Positions 8,434 to 18,620 of a stretch of DNA of 40,718 nt are shown piece after piece. Position 1 is the stretch's first letter, and each line of letters begins with the position of its first letter. The notes under the pieces were generated by a model. That model was not told the DNA's origin. It saw nothing but the letters and a program-made list of their open reading frames with translations, and made no database searches. The translations under genes and the position numbers were made by a program. Source of the stretch: Phycisphaerae bacterium (GTDB taxonomy: Bacteria > Planctomycetota > Phycisphaerae > Phycisphaerales > SM1A02); assembly GCA_002716385.1 (NCBI GenBank), contig PBAX01000028.1, forward strand, positions 1 through 40,718, written 5' to 3'.

Positions 8434-9324
8434 TCAGAGGAGATCGCCGCCGTATCCGCCCGGTGAGGCGGCCCAGCCGAGCTTGTCATGGAGAATTCTC
8501 CAGAATGGCCGGCCAGGACAGGCTACGAAGGCGACGGTCTTCTCATGACGAGAGAAGGTGATTCGGTCCCCGGATTCAAGCGGTACCCGGATCTGCCCAT
8601 CCAGTACAAGGGATGTCCCCTCATTCACCTGATGGAGAACGGCTTCCAGAGTGGATTGACCATGAAGGGCAAAGGGGCGGAAGGCCAGAGATTGAGCCGC
8701 GATGGGGGTGACCATCAAGGCATCGAGTCTGGGATCCCCGATCGGTCCTCCGGTGGAGGCGTTGTGGCCAGTTGATCCGGTGGGGGTCGCGATCACGAGT
8801 CCGTCCCCGAAGAGGACTGGGCCATCCTGGCCATCTATCCTCGTCGACATGCGGATCATTCTGAATGGTTCGCCGGCCGTTATCAAACCATCGTTCATGG
8901 CCCGCATGACACGTGTTGCACCACCATCGGCGGCGTGGATCTCGACCTTCAGAAGAACGCGTTGTTCCAATGTTTTTTCATCACCCAGAACGGATTGCGC
9001 ATGGGAAATCAGGCTTTCTGGACTGAATGGTGCGAGGAATCCAAGTCGCCCGCAGTTCACGCCGATCATCGGCACGTCATGGTCGACGAGTCTTCTCGCC
9101 TGGGCAATCATGGTTCCATCTCCGCCGATCACGATGGCGACATCGGTATCGAGAGGATCCGTGAAGGACTCTGTTGAATTGGTGTCGCCCTTTATGAACT
9201 CGACACCCATGGAGCCCAGTTCCTTCTCAATTCTGAGGGAGGCCTCCATCGATTCCGGCCGATTCGGATCCCAAAGAAGAAGAGCGGTCGTGTTCAATCG
9301 AGTTGTGTCATCTTTGGAAGACAT
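8434..9324 (-). CDS. nadK: NAD kinase
   Basis: NadK phosphorylates NAD to NADP using ATP or polyphosphate. The 296-residue product has the family GGDGT motif (in VAIVIGGDGTMIAQARR), GVNCGRLGFLAPF, the NDG segment in place of the usual NE, and PTGSTGHNASTGGPI, which matches the PTGSTAY-GGP nucleotide-binding block. The length is usual for bacterial NadK. It begins 3 bases after the stop of the ABC ATPase gene and ends 19 bases before serS, so the three genes are very likely cotranscribed. Nothing in the sequence suggests it is not functional. Confidence 0.92.
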   Translation of the reverse strand: MSSKDDTTRLNTTALLLWDPNRPESMEASLRIEKELGSMGVEFIKGDTNSTESFTDPLDTDVAIVIGGDGTMIAQARRLVDHDVPMIGVNCGRLGFLAPFSPESLISHAQSVLGDEKTLEQRVLLKVEIHAADGGATRVMRAMNDGLITAGEPFRMIRMSTRIDGQDGPVLFGDGLVIATPTGSTGHNASTGGPIGDPRLDALMVTPIAAQSLAFRPFALHGQSTLEAVLHQVNEGTSLVLDGQIRVPLESGDRITFSRHEKTVAFVACPGRPFWRILHDKLGWAASPGGYGGDLL

Positions 9325-9327
9325 GTT

Positions 9328-10275
<948 letters not shown>

Positions 10276-10329
10276 CTTGGGATCACCACGCTCGTCAGCG
10301 TACCTTGTGGGAAACGTCCGGTGGGGGTT

Positions 10330-12756
10330 CTACTCCTCCGGAAGAGGCATGATCCAGCGAACCATCACCAGACCCTCGCTCTGGAGTTCCAGATCGCCGT
10401 TTACGAGCAGTGGAAGCGGAAGTTCGGACTCTTCCAGAAAGCCCGTGATGATCAGTACTGGCCGCGACATCCAGTGGGACAGATCGAGATCATGGCCGAT
10501 CTCCCGCTTGAGGATGGACCAGTTGCGTCCGATCTGTCCCCTCTGCGCTTCGACGGTGATCCATGATGGCGGTTGAAGCTGATGGTAGGTGCTCAATGCC
10601 TGCAGCGCCTGAAGCCGATCCGAGTGAGTCATGGCTTCGAAGCCGCCTCCGAGATTCCTCGAATGCGATCCGTACTGGATCCGAATCGAGGACTCGAGGT
10701 CGTTCTCTTCGTCATTCAACTTCAGCTGATTCAACGCAATGGTGCCTCCAGGCGGAAGTTCCTCGGCAAGCGCCCAGATCCAACCCTTGCGTTCCATTCT
10801 TCCGGAATGGGATTGACGAACCCATAGTTGTGATTTTCCATCGAGCATCTCAGGTGAACGAGGAAGGGGTTGCGCACGATCTACCAGAATGATCTGGCCA
10901 TTCACCATCGTGTCCGGGAGAAGACTCTCAACCGTTCCACGCAGCCCGATGGCATCGCCGTCGGAATTTCGAATCACATGTACGGGGCTTTGATTGTCCA
11001 TTCGGAGCATGTCGCCCCAGTTGGATTCCGTGAGCGGGCCACGCCAATCGGCCCTGAGTCGTGTGGTGGTGGCTCGACTTGGAATGGTCAATTCGTTCGA
11101 ATGCTCGTCGATGTCCACGATTGTCTCGCGGCTGTCAGGGAAGCGGCCGAACCCTGTATCGATCGCTTCCCATGGGAGCAGCACATTGGTCTCGTCTTCA
11201 GAGAGCTTCACTTCATAATCACCGTAGCCGGGGGAAAAGAGTGAGATCCAGCTCACGGCATGCTGCTGATCTTCTCCATGAACATGGTCGAGTACCGTCA
11301 GATGACGGACATTCGTATCGTTCTGTCGATTGAACCAGACAGTCACCCAAGCGATGATGCTGAATACGGCGATGTTGACGACGAAGATGATCCAGGACAA
11401 CTGGGGCTTCTTCTGCGTCTTCAGTATCGACCATGAAAGTGGAATGGCGAAAATCCAGTAGATGATGAAGAGGAGGAATCCGATCATCAGGATGCTTCCG
11501 AATTCCTTGCGGTCGCTGATTTCAGCGAGGATCAGCGTGTCATCCACCAACCATTGAGAGGGACGTTTCTGGTTGATTCGATTCAACGCCTTGAGTTGAT
11601 CTATCGCCTGACTGGGAGGGGTGTCGATTCTTCTGGCCAGAATCGGATTCCAGAACAGGTCGCCTTCCGGGACATGCTCGGTCATCGTGGCCTGTCCGGG
11701 TGTGATTCTCAGGGCGGCGTCGCGAATCGCCTTGGAAGCCACATCCACACCAAGGAGTGTCAGCTGCCCCTTTCCATGGTGGCGTTGCACACCCACTGTT
11801 CCAATGCCATCGAGTGACCATGTCGGATACCAGCCATCGGCGGATGGTGCGGCATCGAATTGTCCATCCTCGCTTCGGAATATCTGGGCCGGAATGGTCT
11901 GTTGCAGATCCGGGAGGGGTGGATGTTTGACCAGATCCTCCAGGACCTTGTACATCAGAACATCGTCTCGTGGCTGTGGGGCCGAGGGCATGATGGCGCC
12001 AAGCGGGCCATCCTCGCCCGAACCCAGACTCCAGACATTGCCGCTTTGTGGCAGGATGATGATCAGATGTCCGCCACGTTGTATCCACTCAAGCAATGCC
12101 TTCTCCTGCGATGGAGAGAGTTCGGCAGAACCATCGGTCCAGATCAGCGAGTCGAATGAACGAAGTCCAGTCCAGCGATCAGGCAGTTTGCTGGGATCGG
12201 AGAGTGTCGAGACGGTGGTTCCTTCACCTCCGATGTCGATATCGTTCTGGAACAGGGACTCGGCCTCATAGGCTTCCAGCCCCGCTGAATCAGTCCCGAT
12301 CACCCCGATCAGGCTCTGGTCTCTGGGGACGAGTCTCGGCAACGATGACATCACCTGGAATTGAAGTCTTCCAATATCATCCCTCGGTTGATCATCCTCG
12401 ATATCCCTCGCCCGTATACGACCCGTCGATTGCAGATTCGTGTCCGGTGGCAGAGGGACATAGAGCCAGGTGCTTCGTGGTTGGCCCGGGGAGAGCAGGA
12501 CACTTCGGCCGAAGGCGAAGATGTCTCCATCAGGGGTTTCGTGGTCCCACTGGATCCAGACGGATTGATCGGAATCCAGTCTGCTGGTCAGTTCGATCTC
12601 GATCCCAGTGGGATCTCCGGGCCGAAACGTGTTGCCGGCCCCGAACTGCAGCAGTTTCATCTCGACGAGGTCCTGTGCCATCGACGAATTGGCTGGAATG
12701 ACAGCCAGCAGGAGGCATATGAACAGCATGGATCGCATGGCCATAACGATGTTCAT
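10330..12756 (-). CDS. Large membrane-anchored extracytoplasmic protein, unknown function
   Basis: An 808-residue protein I do not recognise by name. It opens with a signal peptide or N-terminal anchor (hydrophobic 8-22, ending near SSMAQDL). A ~390-residue extracytoplasmic part includes a segment (SFDSLIWTDGSAELS, then LLEWIQRGGHLIIILP, about 200-236) that resembles the glutamine-amidotransferase-like fold of membrane accessory proteins in GldG-type systems. Two membrane helices lie at about 420-445 and 453-475. A further ~330 residues should be back on the outer side. Several ATGs lie close to the start (12756, 12744, 12738) and none has a clear ribosome site. It precedes the ABC ATPase by 54 bases. 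Partnership with that ATPase is inference. Confidence 0.65.
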   Translation of the reverse strand: MNIVMAMRSMLFICLLLAVIPANSSMAQDLVEMKLLQFGAGNTFRPGDPTGIEIELTSRLDSDQSVWIQWDHETPDGDIFAFGRSVLLSPGQPRSTWLYVPLPPDTNLQSTGRIRARDIEDDQPRDDIGRLQFQVMSSLPRLVPRDQSLIGVIGTDSAGLEAYEAESLFQNDIDIGGEGTTVSTLSDPSKLPDRWTGLRSFDSLIWTDGSAELSPSQEKALLEWIQRGGHLIIILPQSGNVWSLGSGEDGPLGAIMPSAPQPRDDVLMYKVLEDLVKHPPLPDLQQTIPAQIFRSEDGQFDAAPSADGWYPTWSLDGIGTVGVQRHHGKGQLTLLGVDVASKAIRDAALRITPGQATMTEHVPEGDLFWNPILARRIDTPPSQAIDQLKALNRINQKRPSQWLVDDTLILAEISDRKEFGSILMIGFLLFIIYWIFAIPLSWSILKTQKKPQLSWIIFVVNIAVFSIIAWVTVWFNRQNDTNVRHLTVLDHVHGEDQQHAVSWISLFSPGYGDYEVKLSEDETNVLLPWEAIDTGFGRFPDSRETIVDIDEHSNELTIPSRATTTRLRADWRGPLTESNWGDMLRMDNQSPVHVIRNSDGDAIGLRGTVESLLPDTMVNGQIILVDRAQPLPRSPEMLDGKSQLWVRQSHSGRMERKGWIWALAEELPPGGTIALNQLKLNDEENDLESSIRIQYGSHSRNLGGGFEAMTHSDRLQALQALSTYHQLQPPSWITVEAQRGQIGRNWSILKREIGHDLDLSHWMSRPVLIITGFLEESELPLPLLVNGDLELQSEGLVMVRWIMPLPEE

Positions 12757-12789
12757 GGTACGAGAACGTCCATCTTGCTTCCCCTGACC

Positions 12790-14181
12790 TCAGCTCTGAG
12801 CCGAAGCAAAGGCTTCGATCATCGCGGCATGACTCCTCACACCGTGTCTGAAACGAGCGATCGAGAACTGTTCGTTCGGAGAATGAACACGATCCGTATC
12901 CAATCCGAAACCGACCAGAAGCGAATCAACGCCAAGAATCGACTGGAACGAACCGACGATGGGGAGCGATCCTCCGCATCCGACGAGAACGGATTCATTG
13001 TCGAAGACCGTGTTCAAAGCCTGGCGTGCCGAGACGAGCCATGGGGATTCGGTTGGAATGCAGATCCCCGGATTGCATCCATATTCCTCGAATGACCAGC
13101 GGCATCCTGTTGGCGTGCGATCCTCGAGGAACTTCTTCAGGGAATCCATGACCTTTCGAGGATTCTGGCCAGGCACCGTCCGACAGCTTATTTTGCAGGA
13201 CGCTTCAGCGGGGATGACCGTCTTTGCGCCGGGGCCTGTGTATCCGGACCAGATGCCGTTGAGATCGCAGGTGGGTCTTGCCCAGACCCTCTCGAGGACG
13301 CTGTGTCCGGATTCCCCCAGAGAATGTTCGAGTCCGGCCGTCGCCAGGAATTCACTCTCGTTGAAGTCCAGCGCTCGCCATTCGGCGAGGAGTTTTTCAT
13401 CCACGTCGACATTTTCGTAGAAGTCCTCGATCTGGACTTGCCCGTCATCATCATGCAGCTGCCCGGTGATTCTGGTCAAGGCATTGATGGGATTGATGAC
13501 GGCGCCGCCGTACATGCCCGAGTGAAGATCATGCGTCGGACCATGAAGTGTTGCCTGCAGGTAGACGATTCCCCTGAGACGCGTCGTGATTGCTGGTGTT
13601 TCGGCATCCCACATGCCGGTGTCGCTGATGACGCATACTTCGGATGCAAGCGAGGCGGCGTGTTCTTCCAGAAATGGTTCCAGACTGTCACTGCCGCTTT
13701 CCTCTTCGCCCTCAAGCAGTACGTGGACTGGTGTTGGGAGTTCTCCGGTCACGGCCTTCCATGCGCGGAAGGCCTCGATGAACGTCATGAGCTGGCCCTT
13801 GTCGTCGGCGGATCCGCGGGCAACGATCGTCGGACCTTCCTCGGTCTCGATGCGTACCGGTTCAAATGGAGGGGAGTCCCAGAGTTCAAGTGGATCAGCT
13901 GGTTGGACGTCGTAGTGGCCGTAGTACAGGATGCGAGATCCATCGCCCGGCCCCGGATCGGATGCCGTCACCATTGGTTGTCCGGGCGTGTCATGGACCT
14001 TTGCATCCATGTCGATTTCCCGGAGTAGTTCACCGGCGAATTCGGCCGCCCGTCTGGTATCGGCATCATGGGCAGGATCGGTTCCCACACTCGGAATACG
14101 GAGGAAGTCCTCCACCCTTGCCAGGGATTCCTCAAGGTGTTCATCGATCCACGTCAGTACGTTTTCAAGATTCTGGCTCAT
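12790..14181 (-). CDS. M20-family metallopeptidase (dipeptidase)
   Basis: A cytoplasmic two-zinc dipeptidase/carboxypeptidase of 463 residues. The metal-binding landmarks are in order: YYGHYDVQP (His and Asp ligands), RGSADDKGQ (bridging Asp), LEGEEESGSDS (general base Glu and adjacent ligand Glu), VISDTGMW (Asp) and, near the end, VHSPNEQF (His). A dimerisation domain lies between, beginning at ATLHGPTHDLHSGMYGG. This wording is that of the CNDP/dipeptidase branch. ATG 14181 is chosen over an in-frame TTG at 14199. Gaps to its neighbours are 38 and 33 bases, so it sits within the minus-strand run. No signal peptide is seen. Confidence 0.88.
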   Translation of the reverse strand: MSQNLENVLTWIDEHLEESLARVEDFLRIPSVGTDPAHDADTRRAAEFAGELLREIDMDAKVHDTPGQPMVTASDPGPGDGSRILYYGHYDVQPADPLELWDSPPFEPVRIETEEGPTIVARGSADDKGQLMTFIEAFRAWKAVTGELPTPVHVLLEGEEESGSDSLEPFLEEHAASLASEVCVISDTGMWDAETPAITTRLRGIVYLQATLHGPTHDLHSGMYGGAVINPINALTRITGQLHDDDGQVQIEDFYENVDVDEKLLAEWRALDFNESEFLATAGLEHSLGESGHSVLERVWARPTCDLNGIWSGYTGPGAKTVIPAEASCKISCRTVPGQNPRKVMDSLKKFLEDRTPTGCRWSFEEYGCNPGICIPTESPWLVSARQALNTVFDNESVLVGCGGSLPIVGSFQSILGVDSLLVGFGLDTDRVHSPNEQFSIARFRHGVRSHAAMIEAFASAQS

Positions 14182-14219
14182 GAGAGCAGCATATGACAAG
14201 CCGGCCGATCAGGCAGGTT

Positions 14220-15308
14220 CTACTGGAACGGCAGGCATTCCGGGGCATCTGAATCCTCCGCTTCCTTCACGCAGATGACTTCTCCATCTCTCAAGGCCAT
14301 CACAACGGGGGGGGTCATTATCCAGTTGACACCGGGTGGAAGCTCCGCAAGTCGGCAGTCCAGGCAAGGATTCTCAAGAAGGCCTTCGGTGGCGAAGCCT
14401 TCCTGATTTTCGGGAACCGCGACAAGCGTGGTCGGGACGGGTGATCCGAAGCCGAAATGGAATTCCAGAAGCATCTGGCAATGATCGCACGTCCGGCTGT
14501 AGTAGATCAGGTACTGCTCGCCCTGTTCAAGATCATCGGGAAGTCCTCTCGTGTACTTGACCAGATCGATGTCCATGACGTTTTGCCCCACCCAGTCCGT
14601 TGTGTCCAGTTCATACCAGTCGCGAGCGGGGGTGGTGTCAGTTGATGCCGCATCTCCGTAGACTTCCTTTTCGGTGGAGATATTGCCGGTGACAATGGAT
14701 TCGTCGCCATCATTGACGACGGCCTCGGCCGTCGGAGCGGGTAATGTCGAGCCTGCGACCACAGGCTTGTCGAGCACCCAGATCACCGCGATGGTTGACG
14801 CAACGGCAGCCATGACGAATGCCTGGATATTGCCCAATCGCGTCATGCACTTCATGCCCAGTGGTGATGGATTCATCGTGATCACGAGAAGCAGCAGGAC
14901 GCAATCGATCAACAGCATTACCCATGGTGGGGGTGAATAGCTCCCTAGGCAGCCACAGTTGGTCATGTTGCCGGTGATCAGTTCCATGGCCAGCACAATC
15001 ACGAACACGCTGAGCATCAGCAGGGCCGTCAGCCGCGACCAATTCCTGTTGAAGAGCATCACCGCGATGGCGCATATCTCGATGATCAGCACGATGGCAA
15101 GCGTCGTCTTGAGATCGAGACTCATGCCATGGGCGATTCCTCGGAACTGCTTGGGCATCAGGGCTGGATCACGGGAGCCGAATTTGAGCAGTACACCCGC
15201 GAGAATCCAGGCGGGAACGACCACTCTCACAACGAGTGTGCCGATCATTCCGGGCACGCTCCTGGATGATGCCTCACAGGAATCGGGTATTGCTTGGGTA
15301 CTGTTCAT
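14220..15308 (-). CDS. MauE/DoxX-like membrane protein fused to a thioredoxin-like CxxC domain
   Basis: A 362-residue fusion. The N-terminal half has about five membrane helices (near 24-43, 67-86, 93-112, 130-147, 163-180) with a cysteine pair NCGCLGS at 117-122 at a helix end, as in MauE-type proteins. After a ~60-residue Asp/Thr-rich linker comes a soluble domain with YYSRTCDHCQML (CDHC at 274-277), a second pair CLDC at 315-318 and MTPPVVMALRDGEVI, where TPP fits the cis-proline loop of thioredoxin folds. ATG 15308 is supported by AGGAG about 10 bases upstream. It probably passes electrons across the membrane for periplasmic disulfide chemistry. An 8-base C run encodes the TPP loop. Partners and direction are unknown. 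Confidence 0.7.
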   Translation of the reverse strand: MNSTQAIPDSCEASSRSVPGMIGTLVVRVVVPAWILAGVLLKFGSRDPALMPKQFRGIAHGMSLDLKTTLAIVLIIEICAIAVMLFNRNWSRLTALLMLSVFVIVLAMELITGNMTNCGCLGSYSPPPWVMLLIDCVLLLLVITMNPSPLGMKCMTRLGNIQAFVMAAVASTIAVIWVLDKPVVAGSTLPAPTAEAVVNDGDESIVTGNISTEKEVYGDAASTDTTPARDWYELDTTDWVGQNVMDIDLVKYTRGLPDDLEQGEQYLIYYSRTCDHCQMLLEFHFGFGSPVPTTLVAVPENQEGFATEGLLENPCLDCRLAELPPGVNWIMTPPVVMALRDGEVICVKEAEDSDAPECLPFQ

Positions 15309-15382
15309 CAGCGGATTGCTCCTGCTTCTTTCGGGACTGATGGGAAACGTCTGAGGGCGTGGGATATTGCAGGGTAGGCGTC

Positions 15383-15982
15383 TCAGCCGTCGGAATCGGT
15401 GTTTTCGATGAGCTCGCACAGAAGATGGATGATCACCTGATGGGCATCCTGGATCGTGGCGGAGTTTTCGCCGTCCACGATGATGGCCTGGTCGCAATGC
15501 TCAAGAGCGGTGCCGCCGTCGCGACCAAGCAGCCCGAGGGTCGGGATCTTCATCTCTCTGGCGGCGACCAGCGCCTGGACGATGTTGCTGCTGTTGCCTG
15601 AAGTGCTGAGTATCAGGAGAACATCGTCCGGTCTGGCCAGTCCACGAAGCGGACGTTCGAACACGGCGTCAAATCCGAAGTCATTGGCTATGCAGGTCAT
15701 GGCGGAGGCTTCGGAGGCGAGGCAGACGGAACGGATGGGAGGCCTGGTCTTTTTGTACCGACCGATCAGTTCCTCGGTGAGATGAAGGGCCTGTGCGGCG
15801 GAGCCTCCATTACCTGCCGTGAAGAGTGTGCCCCCCTTGGCAAGGGACCGAACAATGGTGTGTCCAAGCTTGGAAATTTCCGGTACCCGTTCGGTCAGCT
15901 TGCCCAGGGCGTCAGTGGTTTCCTGAAGCCTTGCCAGAAGCATGTCCTGGGAAGCGGTGGATATCGGGCTGGAGTGGCTCAT
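15383..15982 (-). CDS. gmhA: Phosphoheptose isomerase / SIS-domain protein (GmhA/DiaA-like)
   Basis: GmhA turns sedoheptulose 7-phosphate into heptose 7-phosphate for LPS or S-layer glycans; the related DiaA controls DnaA. The product has 199 residues, the usual length. The SIS domain shows TAGNGGSAAQALHL (55-68), STSGNSSN (126-133) and IQDAHQVIIHLLCELIE (from 177), where Gln178 and His186 fit the GmhA metal/active-site pattern. ATG 15982 has AAGGA 5 bases upstream. It is the first gene of the leftward run and diverges from the secreted hypothetical at 16128. GmhA is favoured because the window also has lpxB. Other sugar-phosphate isomerases remain possible. Confidence 0.78.
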   Translation of the reverse strand: MSHSSPISTASQDMLLARLQETTDALGKLTERVPEISKLGHTIVRSLAKGGTLFTAGNGGSAAQALHLTEELIGRYKKTRPPIRSVCLASEASAMTCIANDFGFDAVFERPLRGLARPDDVLLILSTSGNSSNIVQALVAAREMKIPTLGLLGRDGGTALEHCDQAIIVDGENSATIQDAHQVIIHLLCELIENTDSDG

Positions 15983-16127
15983 GGGTATCCTTCTCTCGGC
16001 AGATTGAACCGCCGATACGCTTGAGATCTGCTGCCAAGTATAGGTTGACAGGGGGGGGAGGGGATTCCCAGCGGCGAACAGGCCTCCCTGATAGACTTGA
16101 GAACTGACTGTTTTTTGGAGTCCACAC

Positions 16128-17612
16128 ATGTTTCGAAGTGCCTCGATTGTTGCCATTGCCATTTCCGTGATGATTTCCGCAACGCCGCTGCAGGCTGCCA
16201 AGACCGAGGTCAACAAGGAGAATCTCCTGGCGACCCTGAATGCGGATGACACCGTACGAGGCAAGGAGGAATCCAAGGCGTGGACCCTGTTGTTCGATGC
16301 CTATCTGCAACTTTCCAAGCCGCCCTTCACTGTTGGCAAGCAGTTCAATCTGGAGACCATCTGGCCGGGAATGGACGGTTGGGACAAGGTCTCGGCCTGG
16401 GCGGCGGCCAATCCGGGAATGGGCAAGGCGATTCTCGCCGCCTCTGACAAGGTGATCATCGGTCTTCCCTACGGACTTGATCAGGTCCCAGCAAGCTATG
16501 CGGGAATGAAGCTGTACGTGGACGTCAAAATCGAGGGCAGCAAGCGGTCATTGGATTTCGGTTATTTCGATGCCATCGATGCCATCCAAGCCTATGCGAC
16601 CGCAGAAGCCTATCGTCTGTTTGAATCCGGCGATGTCGATGGGGCCCTCAAACTAATTGCGGCCAACAACTTTGTCCTTCGGATGTTCTGCGACAGGGAG
16701 TTCCTGAAGGAGAAGACGTTCTTCATATCGCTTCTGGACAAGACCCTTTCGAACATGCGGGACTACTTCTGGAGGTATCAGGACAAGATCTCCGTCGAGC
16801 AGTATCGAGTGATCGCCATGGATGAACTTCCCTATCTCCGCCCCGATCGCGAGAGATTGCTCATCCCCGAGGGGGATCGCATCCTTGCCCAGGCCATGAT
16901 CACCGAGGTCTATGACGGAAACACGGGTGATGTGAATACTGAGGATTTCACTCGGATGTTTACGCTCATCCAGTCCGAAGATGAGCCTCTGACTCGTCTT
17001 GGGGCGGCCAGACGATGGCGTGAGATCGCGACTCGTCATGGCGGGCTGGAAGGATCGCAGGATCGTCTCACGTTGATCTACGATGACTGGTGGCGGCGGT
17101 GGAGGCTCAGAGATCACGGGGAACTCCTGTCGATTGAATCCGAGTTCGACAAGGCCAATGCGATGCGATACGCGGGTGTGCTCATTTCGATCGATGACAT
17201 CAAGTCGTTGTTCTCAATTCGCAACAATCTTCGTGTGGCCGTCTATGGAACCGCCATGTCGGCGGGTCTCTGTGGTTTCAAGATAGACACCGGGTTCTAT
17301 CCAAATTCCGTTGATAATCGTGTCAGTGGCCTCTATGGAACCTACGTGAGACGAACCATCGACAAGGATCCGTATCACTATCAGGATTACCTCTTCGATC
17401 TTGATTCATTCCGTTATCGACTGCTGAAGGAGCGTACGGCTCTGGACGTAGGAATCGACCGTGTCTGGCTGAAAGCCGGAATGGGTCTTCTCTATAGCAT
17501 TGGAGAGGACATGGAGGATGGCGTCGGTGAGACTCATGCGGCGGATGATTCCATGGCCGACCTCGTCATCTGGCCTCCGGTCAAGAGCCTGCTGCGTGAT
17601 GAGAACAACTGA
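16128..17612 (+). CDS. Secreted hypothetical protein
   Basis: A 494-residue protein I do not recognise. It starts with a clear Sec signal peptide (MFRS, hydrophobic stretch, cleavage probably after TPLQA near residue 23), so it should be periplasmic or exported. A GGAG ribosome site lies about 9 bases before the ATG. The mature part is rich in aromatic and charged residues and looks largely helical. A central segment (about 300-345) is rich in Trp/Arg, with RLTLIYDDWWRRWRLRD as its core. No cysteine pairs or metal motifs stand out. A short gap separates it from trxB, so the two may be cotranscribed. Probably lineage-specific. Confidence 0.7.
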   Translation: MFRSASIVAIAISVMISATPLQAAKTEVNKENLLATLNADDTVRGKEESKAWTLLFDAYLQLSKPPFTVGKQFNLETIWPGMDGWDKVSAWAAANPGMGKAILAASDKVIIGLPYGLDQVPASYAGMKLYVDVKIEGSKRSLDFGYFDAIDAIQAYATAEAYRLFESGDVDGALKLIAANNFVLRMFCDREFLKEKTFFISLLDKTLSNMRDYFWRYQDKISVEQYRVIAMDELPYLRPDRERLLIPEGDRILAQAMITEVYDGNTGDVNTEDFTRMFTLIQSEDEPLTRLGAARRWREIATRHGGLEGSQDRLTLIYDDWWRRWRLRDHGELLSIESEFDKANAMRYAGVLISIDDIKSLFSIRNNLRVAVYGTAMSAGLCGFKIDTGFYPNSVDNRVSGLYGTYVRRTIDKDPYHYQDYLFDLDSFRYRLLKERTALDVGIDRVWLKAGMGLLYSIGEDMEDGVGETHAADDSMADLVIWPPVKSLLRDENN

Positions 17613-17648
17613 AACTAGTTTACCTTGGTAAAGGCAGGAGTCGACGGG

Positions 17649-18620
17649 ATGTCCGACATCGAGCAAGTGGTCATCATTGGAAGTGGTCCGGCAGGCTGGA
17701 CGGCTGCGATCTACGCAGCCAGAGCCCAGCTGAATCCAATCTGCTATGTGGGGGTGCCTCGTCAGGACCCCGCTCCGGTTCTTCCCGGAGGCCAGTTGAT
17801 GCTGACAACGGATGTCGAGAACTATCCGGGTTTCCCCGAGGGGGTCGCTGGTCCCGAGATGATGGCGATGTTCCAGAAGCAGGCGGAACGCTTTGGCACC
17901 AGAGTTGTCGGCGAAGACATCGTCTCCTGTGATTTCTCCTCGCGTCCATTCACCATGAAGACGTCCGGTGGCACCGAAGTGAAGGCCCGGGCAGTCATCA
18001 TCGCGACCGGTGCGACCGCCAACTGGATGGGATTGGACAACGAACTACGTCTAGCAACATCAGGTGGGGGTGTCAGTGCCTGTGCCGTTTGCGATGGGGC
18101 ATTGCCCATGTTCCGTGACAAGCCGATGGCTGTCGTGGGGGGTGGGGACAGCGCCATGGAAGAGGCTCACTACCTGACCAAATTTGCATCCAAGGTCTAT
18201 GTAATCCACCGGCGTGACGAGCTCCGAGCTTCCAAGGCGATGCAGAAGCGATTCATGGATGAGCCCAATGCCGAGGTCATCTGGAACTCAAAGGTGACCG
18301 ATGTCACGGGAGAGAGTTCGATTACGGGTGTTGATCTTGAAGACACCGTCACTGGTGAAAAGAGTCATCTGGCGATCAACGGTCTCTTCATCGCGATCGG
18401 CCATACGCCGGCTACGTCATTCCTCGAGGGGAGTGGTGTCGAACTTGACGATGCCCGGTACATCAAGCTCGCCGGTCGGGACAGCCACACCAACATCGAG
18501 GGCGTCTTTGCGGCTGGAGATGTCGCCGACTCCGAGTATCGTCAGGCGATCACCGCGGCCGGCATGGGCTGTCAGGCGGCGTTGGATGCCGAGCGGTGGT
18601 TGGCAGAGCAGTCTTCCTAG
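17649..18620 (+). CDS. trxB: Thioredoxin reductase
   Basis: A 323-residue flavoprotein that transfers electrons from NADPH through FAD to thioredoxin. It has [12 protein letters not shown] (FAD site, 9-20), the redox centre CAVCDG (Cys145 and Cys148; usually CATC), the NADPH site [12 protein letters not shown] (162-173), HRRDELRAS, and [16 protein letters not shown] near the C-terminus. ATG 17649 is preferred over GTG 17625, with GGAG about 10 bases upstream. A 12-residue stretch after residue 36 ([12 protein letters not shown]) is longer than in E. coli but common in other phyla. Its stop overlaps the converging symporter gene by four bases. Confidence 0.92.
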   Translation: MSDIEQVVIIGSGPAGWTAAIYAARAQLNPICYVGVPRQDPAPVLPGGQLMLTTDVENYPGFPEGVAGPEMMAMFQKQAERFGTRVVGEDIVSCDFSSRPFTMKTSGGTEVKARAVIIATGATANWMGLDNELRLATSGGGVSACAVCDGALPMFRDKPMAVVGGGDSAMEEAHYLTKFASKVYVIHRRDELRASKAMQKRFMDEPNAEVIWNSKVTDVTGESSITGVDLEDTVTGEKSHLAINGLFIAIGHTPATSFLEGSGVELDDARYIKLAGRDSHTNIEGVFAAGDVADSEYRQAITAAGMGCQAALDAERWLAEQSS

